A stretch of 60,671 bases of DNA from DASRDR01 sp035550795 (GTDB lineage Bacteria; Methylomirabilota; Methylomirabilia; Rokubacteriales; DASRDR01): assembly GCA_035550795.1 (NCBI GenBank), contig DASZOL010000006.1, forward strand, positions 1 to 60,671, in the 5' to 3' direction. A model generated the notes under the pieces. It was not told the DNA's origin. It was given only the letters and a program-made list of their open reading frames with translations, and made no database searches. Positions 26,899-34,991 of the stretch are shown piece after piece (position 1 is the stretch's first letter; each line of letters begins with the position of its first letter). Position numbers and translations under genes: made by a program.

Positions 26899-28866
26899 AT
26901 GACCTTCCAGCGCCTCTTCACCCCGTTCCGGCTCGGCCACGTGACCCTTCGGAACCGGATCGTGAGCACGCCGCACGCGACGCGGTTCGGCAAGGACGGC
27001 TACGTCACCGAGCGCTACATCCGGTATCACACGGAGAAGGCGCGGGGCGGCGCCGGGCTCGTCCAGTGCTTCGGGAGCTCGAGCGTCCACCCCTCGAGCC
27101 CGGTGATGGACTGGAACGGGATCAAGAACTGGGACGACTCGTCGCTCCCGACGCTCGAGGCGTTCGCCCGCGCGATCCATGCCGAGGGCGCGCACGTCAT
27201 GGCGCAGACCACGCACCGCGGGCGCCGCGGCTTCTCCGGGCCGGGCGAGCGTCCCCTGGTGGCGCCCTCCGACGTCCCTGAGACGGAGAACCGCGAGATT
27301 CCCCACGCGCTCGACCGGAGCGAGATCGCCGAGATCGTCCAGGCGTACGCCGCCGCGGCGCTGCGGCTCAAGCGCGCGGGGTTCGACGGGGCCGACCTCT
27401 GCGCGTATGCCCGCCACCTCATCGACCAGTTCTGGGTGCCGTCGGTGAACCGGCGGACCGACGAGTACGGGGGCAGCCTCGAGAACCGGCTGCGGTTCGC
27501 CGTCGAGGTCGTGGGGGCGATCCGGGCCGCCGTGGGACGCGACTTCGTCCTCGGAATGCGGGTCAGCGGGGACGAGCTGATCCCGGACGGGCTGCATCTG
27601 GACGACGTGGTCGAGATCATCCGGGCGCTGGACGCCCTCGGGCAGGTGGACTACTTCACCGTCTCCGGGTCGACCGGCGAGACCTCGCGATTCCACCAGA
27701 AGCTCATGCCGTTCGCCGACGCGCCGCCGGGCGTCTACGCGTCCCTCGCGGCCCGCATCAAGCAGGAGGTCCGGGCCGCCGTGATCTACGCGGGACGAGT
27801 CGTCGACCCGCGCCACGCGGAGCGCCTTCTCGCCGAGGGCGCCTGCGACCTCGTCGCGATGACGCGGGCCCTGATGGCCGACCCGTGGATGCCGCGGAAG
27901 GCCGCCGAGGGGCGCCTGGACGACATCCGGTTCTGCGTCGGCATGCAGGAGGGCTGCCTCGGCCGGTCGAGCCGGGGGCTGACGCTGTCGTGCTCGCAGA
28001 ACCCCGTGACCGGCCGCGAGGCCGAGCTGGCCGAGCTCGTGCCCGCGGCGGCGGCCCGGCGCGTCGTCGTGGTCGGAGGCGGGCCGGCGGGCCTGGAAGC
28101 AGCGCGGGTCGCCGCGCTCCGCGGCCACGAGGTGATCCTGTACGAGCGGACGGCCGCGCTCGGCGGCCAGGTGCTCCTGGCAGCCCGCGCGCCGCTCCGG
28201 CCGGGCTACGGCGAGTCGGTCCAGTGGCTCGTGCACCAGCTGCGCAAGACCAGCGCGACCGTGAGGCTCGGGACCGAGGCGACGGTGGAGCGCGTGCTCG
28301 CCGACCGGCCGGACGCGGTGGTGGTGGCGACGGGCGCCGTCCCGCGGCGCCCCGGCGTGCCCGGCGCGGACCTGCCCGGCGTCGTGACGGTGGAGGACGT
28401 GCTGTCGGGCGCGGCGGTCGGGCCGCGCGCGGTCGTCGTCGACGGCACCGGCCGCATCCAGGCGGGCCTCGCGGCCGACTTCCTCGCCGGCCAGGGACGC
28501 GCCGTCAGCGTCCTGACGCCGTACCACACCGTGTGCGACAACACCGAGGGGTCCACGAAGGAGCCGCTCTTCGAGCGCCTCTACCAGCGGGACGTGGCGA
28601 TGATCGTCGACACGGCGCTCGTCGGCATCGAGACCGACGGCGCGGGCCGCCTCCGGGTGCGCGGGGCCAACGAGTACTCCGGCCGCTCGCTCGCGCTCGA
28701 CGGCGTGGACACGGTCGTCCTGGCCTACGGGGCGCGCGCCGTGGACGGGCTGTACGCCGCGCTCCGGGGGCGTGGACCCGAGGTGGTCCTGGTCGGCGAC
28801 GCCATGGCGCCGCGCCTCCTCCACGACGCCCTCCTCGAGGGCACCCGCGCCGCCCGGCGGCTGTAG
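26899..28866 (+). CDS. Old Yellow Enzyme-type oxidoreductase (2,4-dienoyl-CoA reductase / N-methylproline demethylase-like)
   Basis: This 655-residue protein has an N-terminal FMN TIM barrel (LFTPFRLGHVTLRNRIVST, TTHRGRRGFSG, HLIDQFWVPSVNRRTDEYGG), a cysteine-rich linker and a C-terminal FAD/NAD(P) half (VVVVGGGPAGLEAARVAALR). The layout matches FadH, trimethylamine dehydrogenase and stachydrine/N-methylproline demethylases; HLIDQFW and VNRRTDEYGG point to the demethylase side. Of the four ligands of the usual [4Fe-4S] site, C346, C353 and C365 are present, but the second position is Met349. The enzyme may carry a changed cluster or none. It is a single gene with ATG at 26899. An enolase-superfamily enzyme 1 kb downstream could act in the same betaine or hydroxyproline pathway, but that link is inference. 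Confidence 0.88.
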   Translation: MTFQRLFTPFRLGHVTLRNRIVSTPHATRFGKDGYVTERYIRYHTEKARGGAGLVQCFGSSSVHPSSPVMDWNGIKNWDDSSLPTLEAFARAIHAEGAHVMAQTTHRGRRGFSGPGERPLVAPSDVPETENREIPHALDRSEIAEIVQAYAAAALRLKRAGFDGADLCAYARHLIDQFWVPSVNRRTDEYGGSLENRLRFAVEVVGAIRAAVGRDFVLGMRVSGDELIPDGLHLDDVVEIIRALDALGQVDYFTVSGSTGETSRFHQKLMPFADAPPGVYASLAARIKQEVRAAVIYAGRVVDPRHAERLLAEGACDLVAMTRALMADPWMPRKAAEGRLDDIRFCVGMQEGCLGRSSRGLTLSCSQNPVTGREAELAELVPAAAARRVVVVGGGPAGLEAARVAALRGHEVILYERTAALGGQVLLAARAPLRPGYGESVQWLVHQLRKTSATVRLGTEATVERVLADRPDAVVVATGAVPRRPGVPGADLPGVVTVEDVLSGAAVGPRAVVVDGTGRIQAGLAADFLAGQGRAVSVLTPYHTVCDNTEGSTKEPLFERLYQRDVAMIVDTALVGIETDGAGRLRVRGANEYSGRSLALDGVDTVVLAYGARAVDGLYAALRGRGPEVVLVGDAMAPRLLHDALLEGTRAARRL

Positions 28867-29269
28867 CGCGTCGGTCCCCGGGGCAGCCCGCCCTGCCGAA
28901 AGTCCCTGACGCTCGGACGCCCTTGACCGTGTCGAGAGAGTGGGCATAGGGTTCTAGCAGGAGCTGACCACCCTCCGTCCGGTCCTGGCGAGAGCGACAT
29001 GGCCCACACTCGGATCCCCGGACAATGCGCCTCCTCTCGAGGGTCAGGCCGCGGTGACCGGCGAGGGCGCTCGCGCGTCCCCCTCGCCGCCCGGACCACC
29101 CGGTGGCCGGCTGCAAGCCTCCTGGAGAACAGCCTCTTCATGTCCGTCCGGACGGGGACGCCGCCTTCGCCGCCCGGGAGGGAGTCCCTCTCGCTGCGGC
29201 AGGTCGACCGCCTCGGCGGGCGGCGAGGGCCGGCACGCCCGGTGGCACCGAGCAGAGAGGAGGAAGGCA
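28867..29269. other. Non-coding spacer upstream of EF-Tu-like gene
   Basis: This 403 bp stretch follows the OYE gene and leads into the small EF-like gene. Apart from a possible promoter near 28923 and the ribosome site AGAGAGGAGGAAGG at about 29254-29267, no gene or strong repeat is visible. Short open frames here have no coding character. Confidence 0.5.
28923..28952 (+). promoter_or_regulatory. Weak sigma-70-like promoter candidate
   Basis: TTGACC (28923-28928, five of six matches to the -35 consensus) is followed 18 bp later by TAGGGT (28947-28952), which matches the -10 consensus at only three of six positions. It would give a leader of about 310 nt for the EF-like gene. In DNA this GC-rich the -35 match stands out, but the -10 is poor. 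Confidence 0.22.
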
Positions 29270-29527
29270 GTGGAAGAGAAGATCGGTGTCGTTACCGACT
29301 ATCTCAACAGGATCGGCGTCGCGGTCGTTCGTCTGACGGACGGAGACCTGCGCGTCGGCGACGAGATCCGGATCACGGGGCAGACGACCGAACTGACGCA
29401 GGCGGTCGAGTCGCTCCAGCTCGAGCACCAGGCCGTGGAGCAGACCCGGCGCGGAGCCGAGGTTGCCGTGAAGGTGCAGACGCCCGTGCGGCGCCGCGAC
29501 CAGGTCTTTCGCATCCATGAGGGATAG
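29270..29527 (+). CDS. Small EF-Tu domain II-like protein (translation elongation factor-like)
   Basis: This 85-residue protein consists only of a beta-barrel like domain II of EF-Tu: IGVVTDYLNRIGVAVVRL, LRVGDEIRITG, VESLQLEHQAVEQ and AEVAVKVQTPVRRRDQVF. There is no GTPase domain. Similar stand-alone domain II proteins occur in archaea and scattered bacteria, often with U32 peptidases; none is present here. The GTG at 29270 is preceded by a very strong ribosome site (AGAGAGGAGGAAGG). An FmdB-type zinc ribbon gene follows 54 bp later, probably in the same transcript. The role is unknown, but binding to RNA or a ribosome-linked factor is plausible. Confidence 0.85.
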   Translation: MEEKIGVVTDYLNRIGVAVVRLTDGDLRVGDEIRITGQTTELTQAVESLQLEHQAVEQTRRGAEVAVKVQTPVRRRDQVFRIHEG

Positions 29528-29581
29528 GACGACGTAGAGGCGGCATTCACCGGGAGCACCCGACGAGAGAGGTGAGCGTCC

Positions 29582-29746
29582 ATGCCGCGATATGAGTTCA
29601 TGTGCGAGACCTGCAAGAAGCCCTTCGAGCTCGCGATGACCATCTCGGAGCGCGAGAAGGCCAAGCCGAAGTGCCCGGCATGCAAGGGCACGAAGGTCGT
29701 GCCCCGGCTCGGGTCCTTCATGACGCAGACGTCAAGGAAGAGCTGA
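29582..29746 (+). CDS. FmdB-family zinc ribbon protein
   Basis: This 54-residue protein opens with the FmdB signature MPRYEFMCETCKKPFE and carries a second CxxC in KCPACKGTK, so four cysteines can form a zinc ribbon. The C terminus (VVPRLGSFMTQTSRKS) matches the short forms of the family. It is preceded by GAGAGAGGTG and lies just after the EF-like gene. FmdB was first named as a putative regulator of formamide use, but most members have no proven role. Confidence 0.9.
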   Translation: MPRYEFMCETCKKPFELAMTISEREKAKPKCPACKGTKVVPRLGSFMTQTSRKS

Positions 29747-29914
29747 CGGCGCCGGTCCCCCGGACGCCGCTGCTCCTCTCGCGACGGCGCGGGAGGCACG
29801 GGGCCTCGGGCGCGTCCATTTGGCCCCGCCGCCCCCCGCGTCTTCGCCTATGATCGATACCTTCGGTTTTGAAGGAGCAGAGGAGCGGCTGTCCTCACCG
29901 AACGGGGGAGATTC

Positions 29915-31021
29915 GTGAAGATCACGCGCATCGACGTCTATCGTTTCCGCTACACGCTCGCGGGCGGCGTGCTGACCCTGTCCGGCGGGCGCACGGTAGA
30001 GGCCGAAGACAGCACGCTCGTGAAGATCAGCACCGACGAGGGGCTGGTGGGGTGGGGTGAGAGCTGCCCCTTCAGCCCGACCTACATGCTGGCGTTCCCA
30101 GAAGGCGCGCGGGCGGCGATCCACGTGATGGCGCCAGCCTTGCTCGGGGCGGACCCGCGACAGATCGAGGACGTCTACGCGCGCATGGACGGGGTCCTGT
30201 ACGGCCACGCCTACGCCAAGTCCCCCGTCGACATCGCCTGCTGGGATCTCCTCGGGCAGGCGGCCGGCCTGCCGGTGAGCGACCTCCTGGGCGGGACCGT
30301 TCAGCCGCGCTTTCCGATCTACCAGGTCGTCGGCGTGAACCGGCCGGAGGCGATGCGGGAACGGTCCGAGGAGCTTCGCGCACAGGGCTTCCGCCGCTTC
30401 CAGGTGAAGGTCGGCAGCGGTCACTGGCGGCTCGACGTCGAGCGCGCGCGAGCGTGCCTGGACGTCCTGCGGAACCAGGAGGTGGTGATCGTCGACGCCA
30501 ACGCCTACTGGCGCCAGCACGAGGCCGCCCAGTTCACCGCCGCGCTCGAGGAGGAGCCGATCTACCTGGAGCAGCCCTGCCGGACGCTGGGCGAGTGCCT
30601 GGCCATCCGTCGCCGCACCGCGCGGCCCATGATCCTGGACGAGACCCTGACGGACCTGGACGCGCTGTTCGCCGCACAGGCGGCGGGGGCGATGGACTGC
30701 GCGATGCTGAAGCTGTCGCGGCTCGGCGGCATCAGCCGCCTCCGCCTCGCCCGCGACGTCTGCCGGCAGTGGGGCCTGGCGGTGACCATGGAGGACGCCG
30801 GGGGCGGCGACGTGGTGACCGCCGCCATGGCGCACCTCGCCGCGAGCACGCCGCCCAAGTCGCTGCTGAACGGCATGCTCATCAACATGCTCGTGAACGA
30901 GCGCATCGCCGAGGGGACGCCCGCGCCGCGCGACGGCTGGTCGGAAGTGTCGCGCCGCCCCGGCCTGGGCGTCATCGTGGACGAGAAGGCGCTCGGCGCG
31001 CCCGTCTTCAGCGTCAGCTGA
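29915..31021 (+). CDS. Enolase-superfamily enzyme (mandelate racemase / muconate lactonizing type; HpbD-like)
   Basis: This 368-residue enzyme has an N-terminal capping domain and a C-terminal barrel. The metal ligands are Asp194 (VIVDANAYW), Glu219 (YLEQPC) and Asp242 (ILDETLTD). The base pair is Lys165 (RRFQVKVG) and Lys266 (MLKLSRLGG). In the usual KxK motif the first Lys is Gln163, as seen in some cis-3-hydroxyproline dehydratases and hydroxyproline-betaine epimerases (HpbD), which also read RRFQxKVG. One lysine on each face fits a racemase or epimerase. The GTG at 29915 has GGGGGAG just before it. TATGAT at 29849 in the 168 bp upstream spacer could be a -10 element. Epimerisation of a proline or hydroxyproline betaine is a reasoned guess. 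Confidence 0.88.
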   Translation: MKITRIDVYRFRYTLAGGVLTLSGGRTVEAEDSTLVKISTDEGLVGWGESCPFSPTYMLAFPEGARAAIHVMAPALLGADPRQIEDVYARMDGVLYGHAYAKSPVDIACWDLLGQAAGLPVSDLLGGTVQPRFPIYQVVGVNRPEAMRERSEELRAQGFRRFQVKVGSGHWRLDVERARACLDVLRNQEVVIVDANAYWRQHEAAQFTAALEEEPIYLEQPCRTLGECLAIRRRTARPMILDETLTDLDALFAAQAAGAMDCAMLKLSRLGGISRLRLARDVCRQWGLAVTMEDAGGGDVVTAAMAHLAASTPPKSLLNGMLINMLVNERIAEGTPAPRDGWSEVSRRPGLGVIVDEKALGAPVFSVS

Positions 31022-31170
31022 CCGGATGCTCCGCCCCCTCCGGGCTCGAGGGCCTTGATGCCCCCACCGACCCGGGGCTACGGTACCGGTACGACCTCGC
31101 GCGCCGCGGCATGCGCGGTCGCCCGGCGCCTCGGCAGCCGGTTCCATCGCACCACACACGGAGGTGAGCC

Positions 31171-31446
31171 GTGAAGAAGACAGGAGAGCGAAGGCTGGCG
31201 GCGTTTCGCAGACGTCTGGCAGCTCGCCGGGCGAGCTGGGCCATCGAGATTCCCGCACGACGGAGAATCACGCTGGAGCTGACGGAAGCGCAGCAGGAAA
31301 TGCTGAGGCGCGCGACGAAGCACGTCGTGCCGTCGGTGACCCTGGTCCTCTCCTCGAACACCCTGGAGCCGAACGGGCACGCCTTGGCCTGCCTGGAGCT
31401 CGGCTCGGCGAGACGCGCGAGGGCCAAGAGGCGGAGGGCCCGGTAA
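31171..31446 (+). CDS. Small basic hypothetical protein
   Basis: This 91-residue protein is strongly basic at both ends (RRLAAFRRRLAARRAS at the start, ARRARAKRRRAR at the end). Its middle section, ITLELTEAQQEMLRRATKH, could form a beta strand and an amphipathic helix like a small regulator's dimer domain. I do not recognise the family. The GTG at 31171 has GGAGGT with 5 bp spacing, and third codon positions are GC-rich, which supports real coding. The stop is next to the apparent start of the M29-like gene, so the two may be translationally coupled. Confidence 0.65.
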   Translation: MKKTGERRLAAFRRRLAARRASWAIEIPARRRITLELTEAQQEMLRRATKHVVPSVTLVLSSNTLEPNGHALACLELGSARRARAKRRRAR

Positions 31447-31451
31447 CCGCG

Positions 31452-32525
31452 CTGCGCGCCGGCCGACTCGGGCCTCGCGCGCGGGATTCCGCGCTCCCGA
31501 GCGACCCGGCCTTCGTCAGCGGCGTCCGGTCGCTGCTGTCGGACTACGCCGGACTCGCAGCCGGCCAGTCGGCGGTGCTGGTGTACGACCGCGAGGTGGA
31601 GGCCGTCTGCCGCGCCATCGGGGCGGTCGCCGCAGGCGCCGGGGCCATGGTCCGGCGCGTGTCAGCCAGTCTCGGCTGGCCCGCCATCGAAGCGCGCCTG
31701 CGGGCTCGGTGCGACGTGGTGATCTTCCTCGAATCGGACAAGAGCCACCATGCGCAGGCGCTGGTGCGCTACCTGTCGGGCTGCCGCCGGGCGCCCCGCG
31801 CGTACCGCCTCTTCGGGGCCACACCGGAGACCATGCGCTACGGGTTCCGACGCCGCCGGGCGACGCTTCGCCATCGGAACTGGGATCTCATCGAGCGCGC
31901 GCGCCGCTCCGGCCGCCTAACCGTCGAGAGCCGCCGCGGCACGCGGCTCTCGGTCCAGCTGGATCGCGCGGCGCCGTGGGCCAACACCTACGGCGAGGCC
32001 GCGGACGGGTATCCGGGCGTCCTGCCTCCGGCCGAGGTCAACACACGGAGCGCCGACGTCGACGGCGTCCTCGTGGCCGATGGCGCGATCGGGTCGAACA
32101 TCGGCTGGCCGCTCGACGCCCGGCTGGCCGCGAATCCGATCACCCTCTGCATCTCACGCGGCAGGATCACCGACGTCGAGAGCCGGCACGCGCTGGTCCG
32201 CGACCTGGTCGAGGAGTTCCTGAGCGTGCCGCACTGCAACGAGGTCGTGGAGATCGGGATCGGCACCAACGACGGCATTCCAGACTTCGTGCCGTCGGAC
32301 ATTCTGCTCAACGAGCGCTTCGCCAGCTTCCACCTCGGAGTGGGCAGCGCCGACGCGGAGAACGCGGCCCAGAACCTCCACCTGGACTTCATCCTCGGCG
32401 ATTGCCGGATCCTCGCGGGGCGCCGCCTCGTCCTGAGCCAGGGCCGGTTCGCCCGGCCGGGGCCCGGAGCCATCCCGGACCGGCGCGCGTACGCCGTTCC
32501 CGTCAAGCTGCACGACGCCGTGTAG
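31452..32525 (+). CDS. M29-like metalloenzyme (leucyl aminopeptidase / NicX-type); start uncertain
   Basis: The product (about 357 residues) resembles the aminopeptidase T/M29 fold that also includes 2,5-dihydroxypyridine 5,6-dioxygenase NicX. A Rossmann-like N-terminal part (LVYDREVEAVCRAIGAVA, CDVVIFLES) is followed by the metal region PPAEVNTRSADVDGVLVADG, EIGIGTND and FHLGVGSADAENAAQNLHLD. Candidate ligands are a Glu in EVNT, a Glu in EIGIG, and His residues in FHLG and LHLD. The expected N terminus (SDPAFVSGVRSLL) has no ATG, GTG or TTG nearby. In frame, the only choices are GTG 31164 (which would overlap the small gene entirely), CTG 31452, or GTG 31576, which would cut off the domain start. 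CTG 31452 is given as a placeholder, 5 bp past the upstream stop. Confidence 0.75.
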   Translation: MRAGRLGPRARDSALPSDPAFVSGVRSLLSDYAGLAAGQSAVLVYDREVEAVCRAIGAVAAGAGAMVRRVSASLGWPAIEARLRARCDVVIFLESDKSHHAQALVRYLSGCRRAPRAYRLFGATPETMRYGFRRRRATLRHRNWDLIERARRSGRLTVESRRGTRLSVQLDRAAPWANTYGEAADGYPGVLPPAEVNTRSADVDGVLVADGAIGSNIGWPLDARLAANPITLCISRGRITDVESRHALVRDLVEEFLSVPHCNEVVEIGIGTNDGIPDFVPSDILLNERFASFHLGVGSADAENAAQNLHLDFILGDCRILAGRRLVLSQGRFARPGPGAIPDRRAYAVPVKLHDAV

Positions 32526-32659
32526 CCAACCCCCCCCTGAGGCGGTCGGCCCAGGCATCGCGTCCTGCCCGAGCCGTACGACGGAAGCCTGCCGGCGCCG
32601 CGATCGGCCGCGGACCCCGGCAGGCCGCACGCGCATCCACGCGCTGTCAGTCTCCTGCG

Positions 32660-32694
32660 CCTCGGCCCGCCGGGACGCGTCGGTCGGGCCGAGG
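32660..32694. terminator. Bidirectional hairpin between convergent genes
   Basis: A perfect 10 bp stem (CCTCGGCCCG with CGGGCCGAGG) and a 15-base loop lie 11 bp beyond the stop of the minus-strand binding-protein gene, in the 180 bp it shares with the convergent M29-like gene. It is a good terminator candidate for the minus strand, though no T-tract follows. Confidence 0.5.
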
Positions 32695-32705
32695 GCGGAC
32701 CTTCG

Positions 32706-34013
32706 CTACTCCTTGTACTTGGCCCAGATGCCAAGCAGCTTCTGGCGCGCCTCCTCGGCGGCCTTCTCGGGCTCCCAGTTCTCGACGAGGACCCGGGCTG
32801 CCATGTCCGGCAACACGTAGGTGTTCGTGGCCTCGCCGAAGCCGGCGTGGGGCGGACCGGAGTAGGAGATGAGCTGGCCGGTCTGGGCCAGCTTGCCGTA
32901 CTCGGCGTAGACGCCGCTGTTCCACAGAGGATCCTTGGCGATGTCCTTGTAGACGGGCAGCCAGCGGCCGGTCAGCGCCTTGATGAACTTCTCGTAGCGG
33001 CCCGGCTGCATGGTGTAGGCGAGGCAAGCCTTGGCCTCCTGGGGGAACTTGGTCTGCTTGAACACGCCGAAGCACCACGCGTCCACGACGTTCTTGCCGG
33101 GGCTCGGGTACAGCTTGGTCCTCTTGGCCAGGTCCGGCTTCTCCTGCAAGAGCCAGGACATGACGCTGGCGGGGTTGTGAATGAAGACCGCCTGCTCCGA
33201 CTGGAAGGCCTTGTTGTTACCGGTATCGTCCCAGTTGATCGCCCCCTGGGGGACGATCCTGTCTTCCTTGTACCACTTCCTCATCAGCGTGAGCACCTTG
33301 GCGACGGGCCCGACCTGGAAGTCCAGGCTGCCGTCCTCGTTCTCCATCTTGCCGCCCATCTCCCACAGGACCGGCATGAAGTTGTCCTCGAAGTCGCCGC
33401 CGCTCCGGCCTACCGCCATGCCGTACCCGACCAACTGGGGCGGCTTCTGCAGCTTCTTCGCTACTTCGCCCAGCTCGACCCAGGTCCGCGGGAACTCCTT
33501 GATCCCGGCCGCGTCCAGAAGATCCTGCCGGGCATGGATCGGCCAGGGGTTCATCACCGTGGGCACCGACCAGTACTTCCCCTTGTGCCTGACCGTCATG
33601 AGCGCCGCATCGAACATGCCCCCTCCGAGCTTCGTCAGGGGCTCGACCACGTCGCTGACGTCCAGCAGGCTGCCCTTCCCCCGGTAGTAGGCCGTATCCG
33701 CGTCGAACAGGAAGGAGATGTCCGGCGGCGTGCCGGCCTCGATGGCCGCCGGCAGCTTCTCGATCAGGGTGTTGTAGGCCATGATCTGGAAGTCGACGTC
33801 CACGTTGTTCTCTTTCCCGTAGCTCTCGTACAGACCCCTGATGGCCGCGTCGGCCTGCTTGGTGAAGCTCGACTGGGTCCAGACGGTCAACTTGGGCTTC
33901 GCCCGGCCGGTCTGCGGCGCCGCCACCCGGGGCGCGGCCACCAGGGCTCCGCCAGCAACCACAAACTTGACGAACCGCCGACGGTCTAGTCCGTCCTCTC
34001 GAGGTTCCGACAT
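32706..34013 (-). CDS. ABC transporter extracellular solute-binding protein (sugar type, Tat-exported)
   Basis: This 435-residue family 1 binding protein has a twin-arginine-like signal (DRRRFVKFVVAGGALVAAP) and a mature region starting KPKLTVWTQSSF. The cleft motif AAIEAGTPPDISFLFDADT is typical. The ATG at 34013 is preceded by AGAAGGAGAATGCC, a strong ribosome site, and was preferred to an ATG 21 bp upstream. It follows the two permease genes in the same direction, separated by 130 bp, so the order is permease-permease-binding protein, the reverse of the usual arrangement. Substrate unknown; it differs clearly in sequence from the binding protein at 9246. Confidence 0.93.
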   Translation of the reverse strand: MSEPREDGLDRRRFVKFVVAGGALVAAPRVAAPQTGRAKPKLTVWTQSSFTKQADAAIRGLYESYGKENNVDVDFQIMAYNTLIEKLPAAIEAGTPPDISFLFDADTAYYRGKGSLLDVSDVVEPLTKLGGGMFDAALMTVRHKGKYWSVPTVMNPWPIHARQDLLDAAGIKEFPRTWVELGEVAKKLQKPPQLVGYGMAVGRSGGDFEDNFMPVLWEMGGKMENEDGSLDFQVGPVAKVLTLMRKWYKEDRIVPQGAINWDDTGNNKAFQSEQAVFIHNPASVMSWLLQEKPDLAKRTKLYPSPGKNVVDAWCFGVFKQTKFPQEAKACLAYTMQPGRYEKFIKALTGRWLPVYKDIAKDPLWNSGVYAEYGKLAQTGQLISYSGPPHAGFGEATNTYVLPDMAARVLVENWEPEKAAEEARQKLLGIWAKYKE

Positions 34014-34143
34014 GGCATTCTCCTTCTGCTGCATCTCCGATTACGCTTGACGTCCGGACGGTAGCGGCTGTCTCCTCCTCTCCTCGTTCCGGGCGACCTC
34101 ATTGTAGCTCTTGGCCGCCTGGCGGTGGGGAGGCCCTCGCGCT

Positions 34144-34986
34144 CTATGCCTTGACTCCGCCCATGGTCAGGCCACCGACCACCCAGCGCTGTCCCGCGAG
34201 ATACAGAATCACCGGAGGCAGGGACATCAGAATTGCCCCGGCGAACATCTTGCCCCAGAAGTACACGTCCTCCCCGACGAACGTGGCGATCCCCGCCGTC
34301 ACGGTCTGATCGACCGGATTGGTGACAAGCACGATGGCGTAGAGGAACTCGTTCCACGACAGCGTGAAGGAGAACAGCGTGGTGACCACCAGAGCAGGCG
34401 CGGCGAGAGGAAGCGTGATCCGCCAGAGCGCCCCCACGTGACTGCACCCGTCCACCATGGCCGCCTCTTCAAGCTCGACCGGCAGCGTCTTGAAATAGCC
34501 GATGAGAAGCCAGGTGCAGAAGGGCACGGTGAACGTCAGGTAGGCGAGCAGGAGTGAATTGGTATTGCCGACGAGACCGAGCGTTTGAACAAGGCTGAAG
34601 AGAGGGATGAACAGCACCGAGGCCGGCACCAGATAGCTCCAGATCAGGAAGCGCGCGATGAGCTGACGTCCCCTGAACTTGAGGCGTGTGATGGCGTAGG
34701 CGGCCGTGCAGCCCACGACTGCCGACACGACCGTCGTGATCGTCGAGACGTAGAAGCTGTTCCGAAGCTGCCGCAGAAAGGGCGACTCCCAGAATAGCTC
34801 GCGGAAGTGCGACAGGGTGATCGGATCCGGGAAGAGGCTCAGCACCGGCCGGTAGAGCTGGTCGTTGGTCGTAAACGCGGTGACGACGATCCAGTAGATC
34901 GGCCCCAGTGTCCAGAACAACATGATCGCCAGCGGGACCACGATGAAGAAGGCTCTGATCGGATTGATCTTCGCTCTGCGCCGCAC
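34144..34986 (-). CDS. ABC transporter permease (sugar type, MalG-like)
   Basis: This 280-residue permease has six predicted helices beginning at AFFIVVPLAIMLFWTLGPIY, an EAA loop VELEEAAMVDGCSHVGALWR and the MalG-like ending RWVVGGLTMGGVK. Two GTG starts are possible: 34995, overlapping the previous stop as GTGA, and 34986, which has AGGAG 8 bp before it. The latter was chosen on spacing. It pairs with the preceding permease for uptake; no ATPase gene is near, so a shared ATPase is inferred. Confidence 0.93.
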   Translation of the reverse strand: MRRRAKINPIRAFFIVVPLAIMLFWTLGPIYWIVVTAFTTNDQLYRPVLSLFPDPITLSHFRELFWESPFLRQLRNSFYVSTITTVVSAVVGCTAAYAITRLKFRGRQLIARFLIWSYLVPASVLFIPLFSLVQTLGLVGNTNSLLLAYLTFTVPFCTWLLIGYFKTLPVELEEAAMVDGCSHVGALWRITLPLAAPALVVTTLFSFTLSWNEFLYAIVLVTNPVDQTVTAGIATFVGEDVYFWGKMFAGAILMSLPPVILYLAGQRWVVGGLTMGGVKA

Positions 34987-34991
34987 CCCTC

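Noticed and set aside
23255..26902. A 1215-residue plus-strand frame across livJ, the DapA-like gene and the response regulator
   Set aside because: It runs antisense through three well-supported genes, has no recognisable motif and only follows their codon pattern.
31164..31451. GTG 31164 as start of the M29-like protein
   Set aside because: The first 96 residues would be low in hydrophobic core residues and overlap a better-supported small gene with a strong ribosome site and coding-like codon use.
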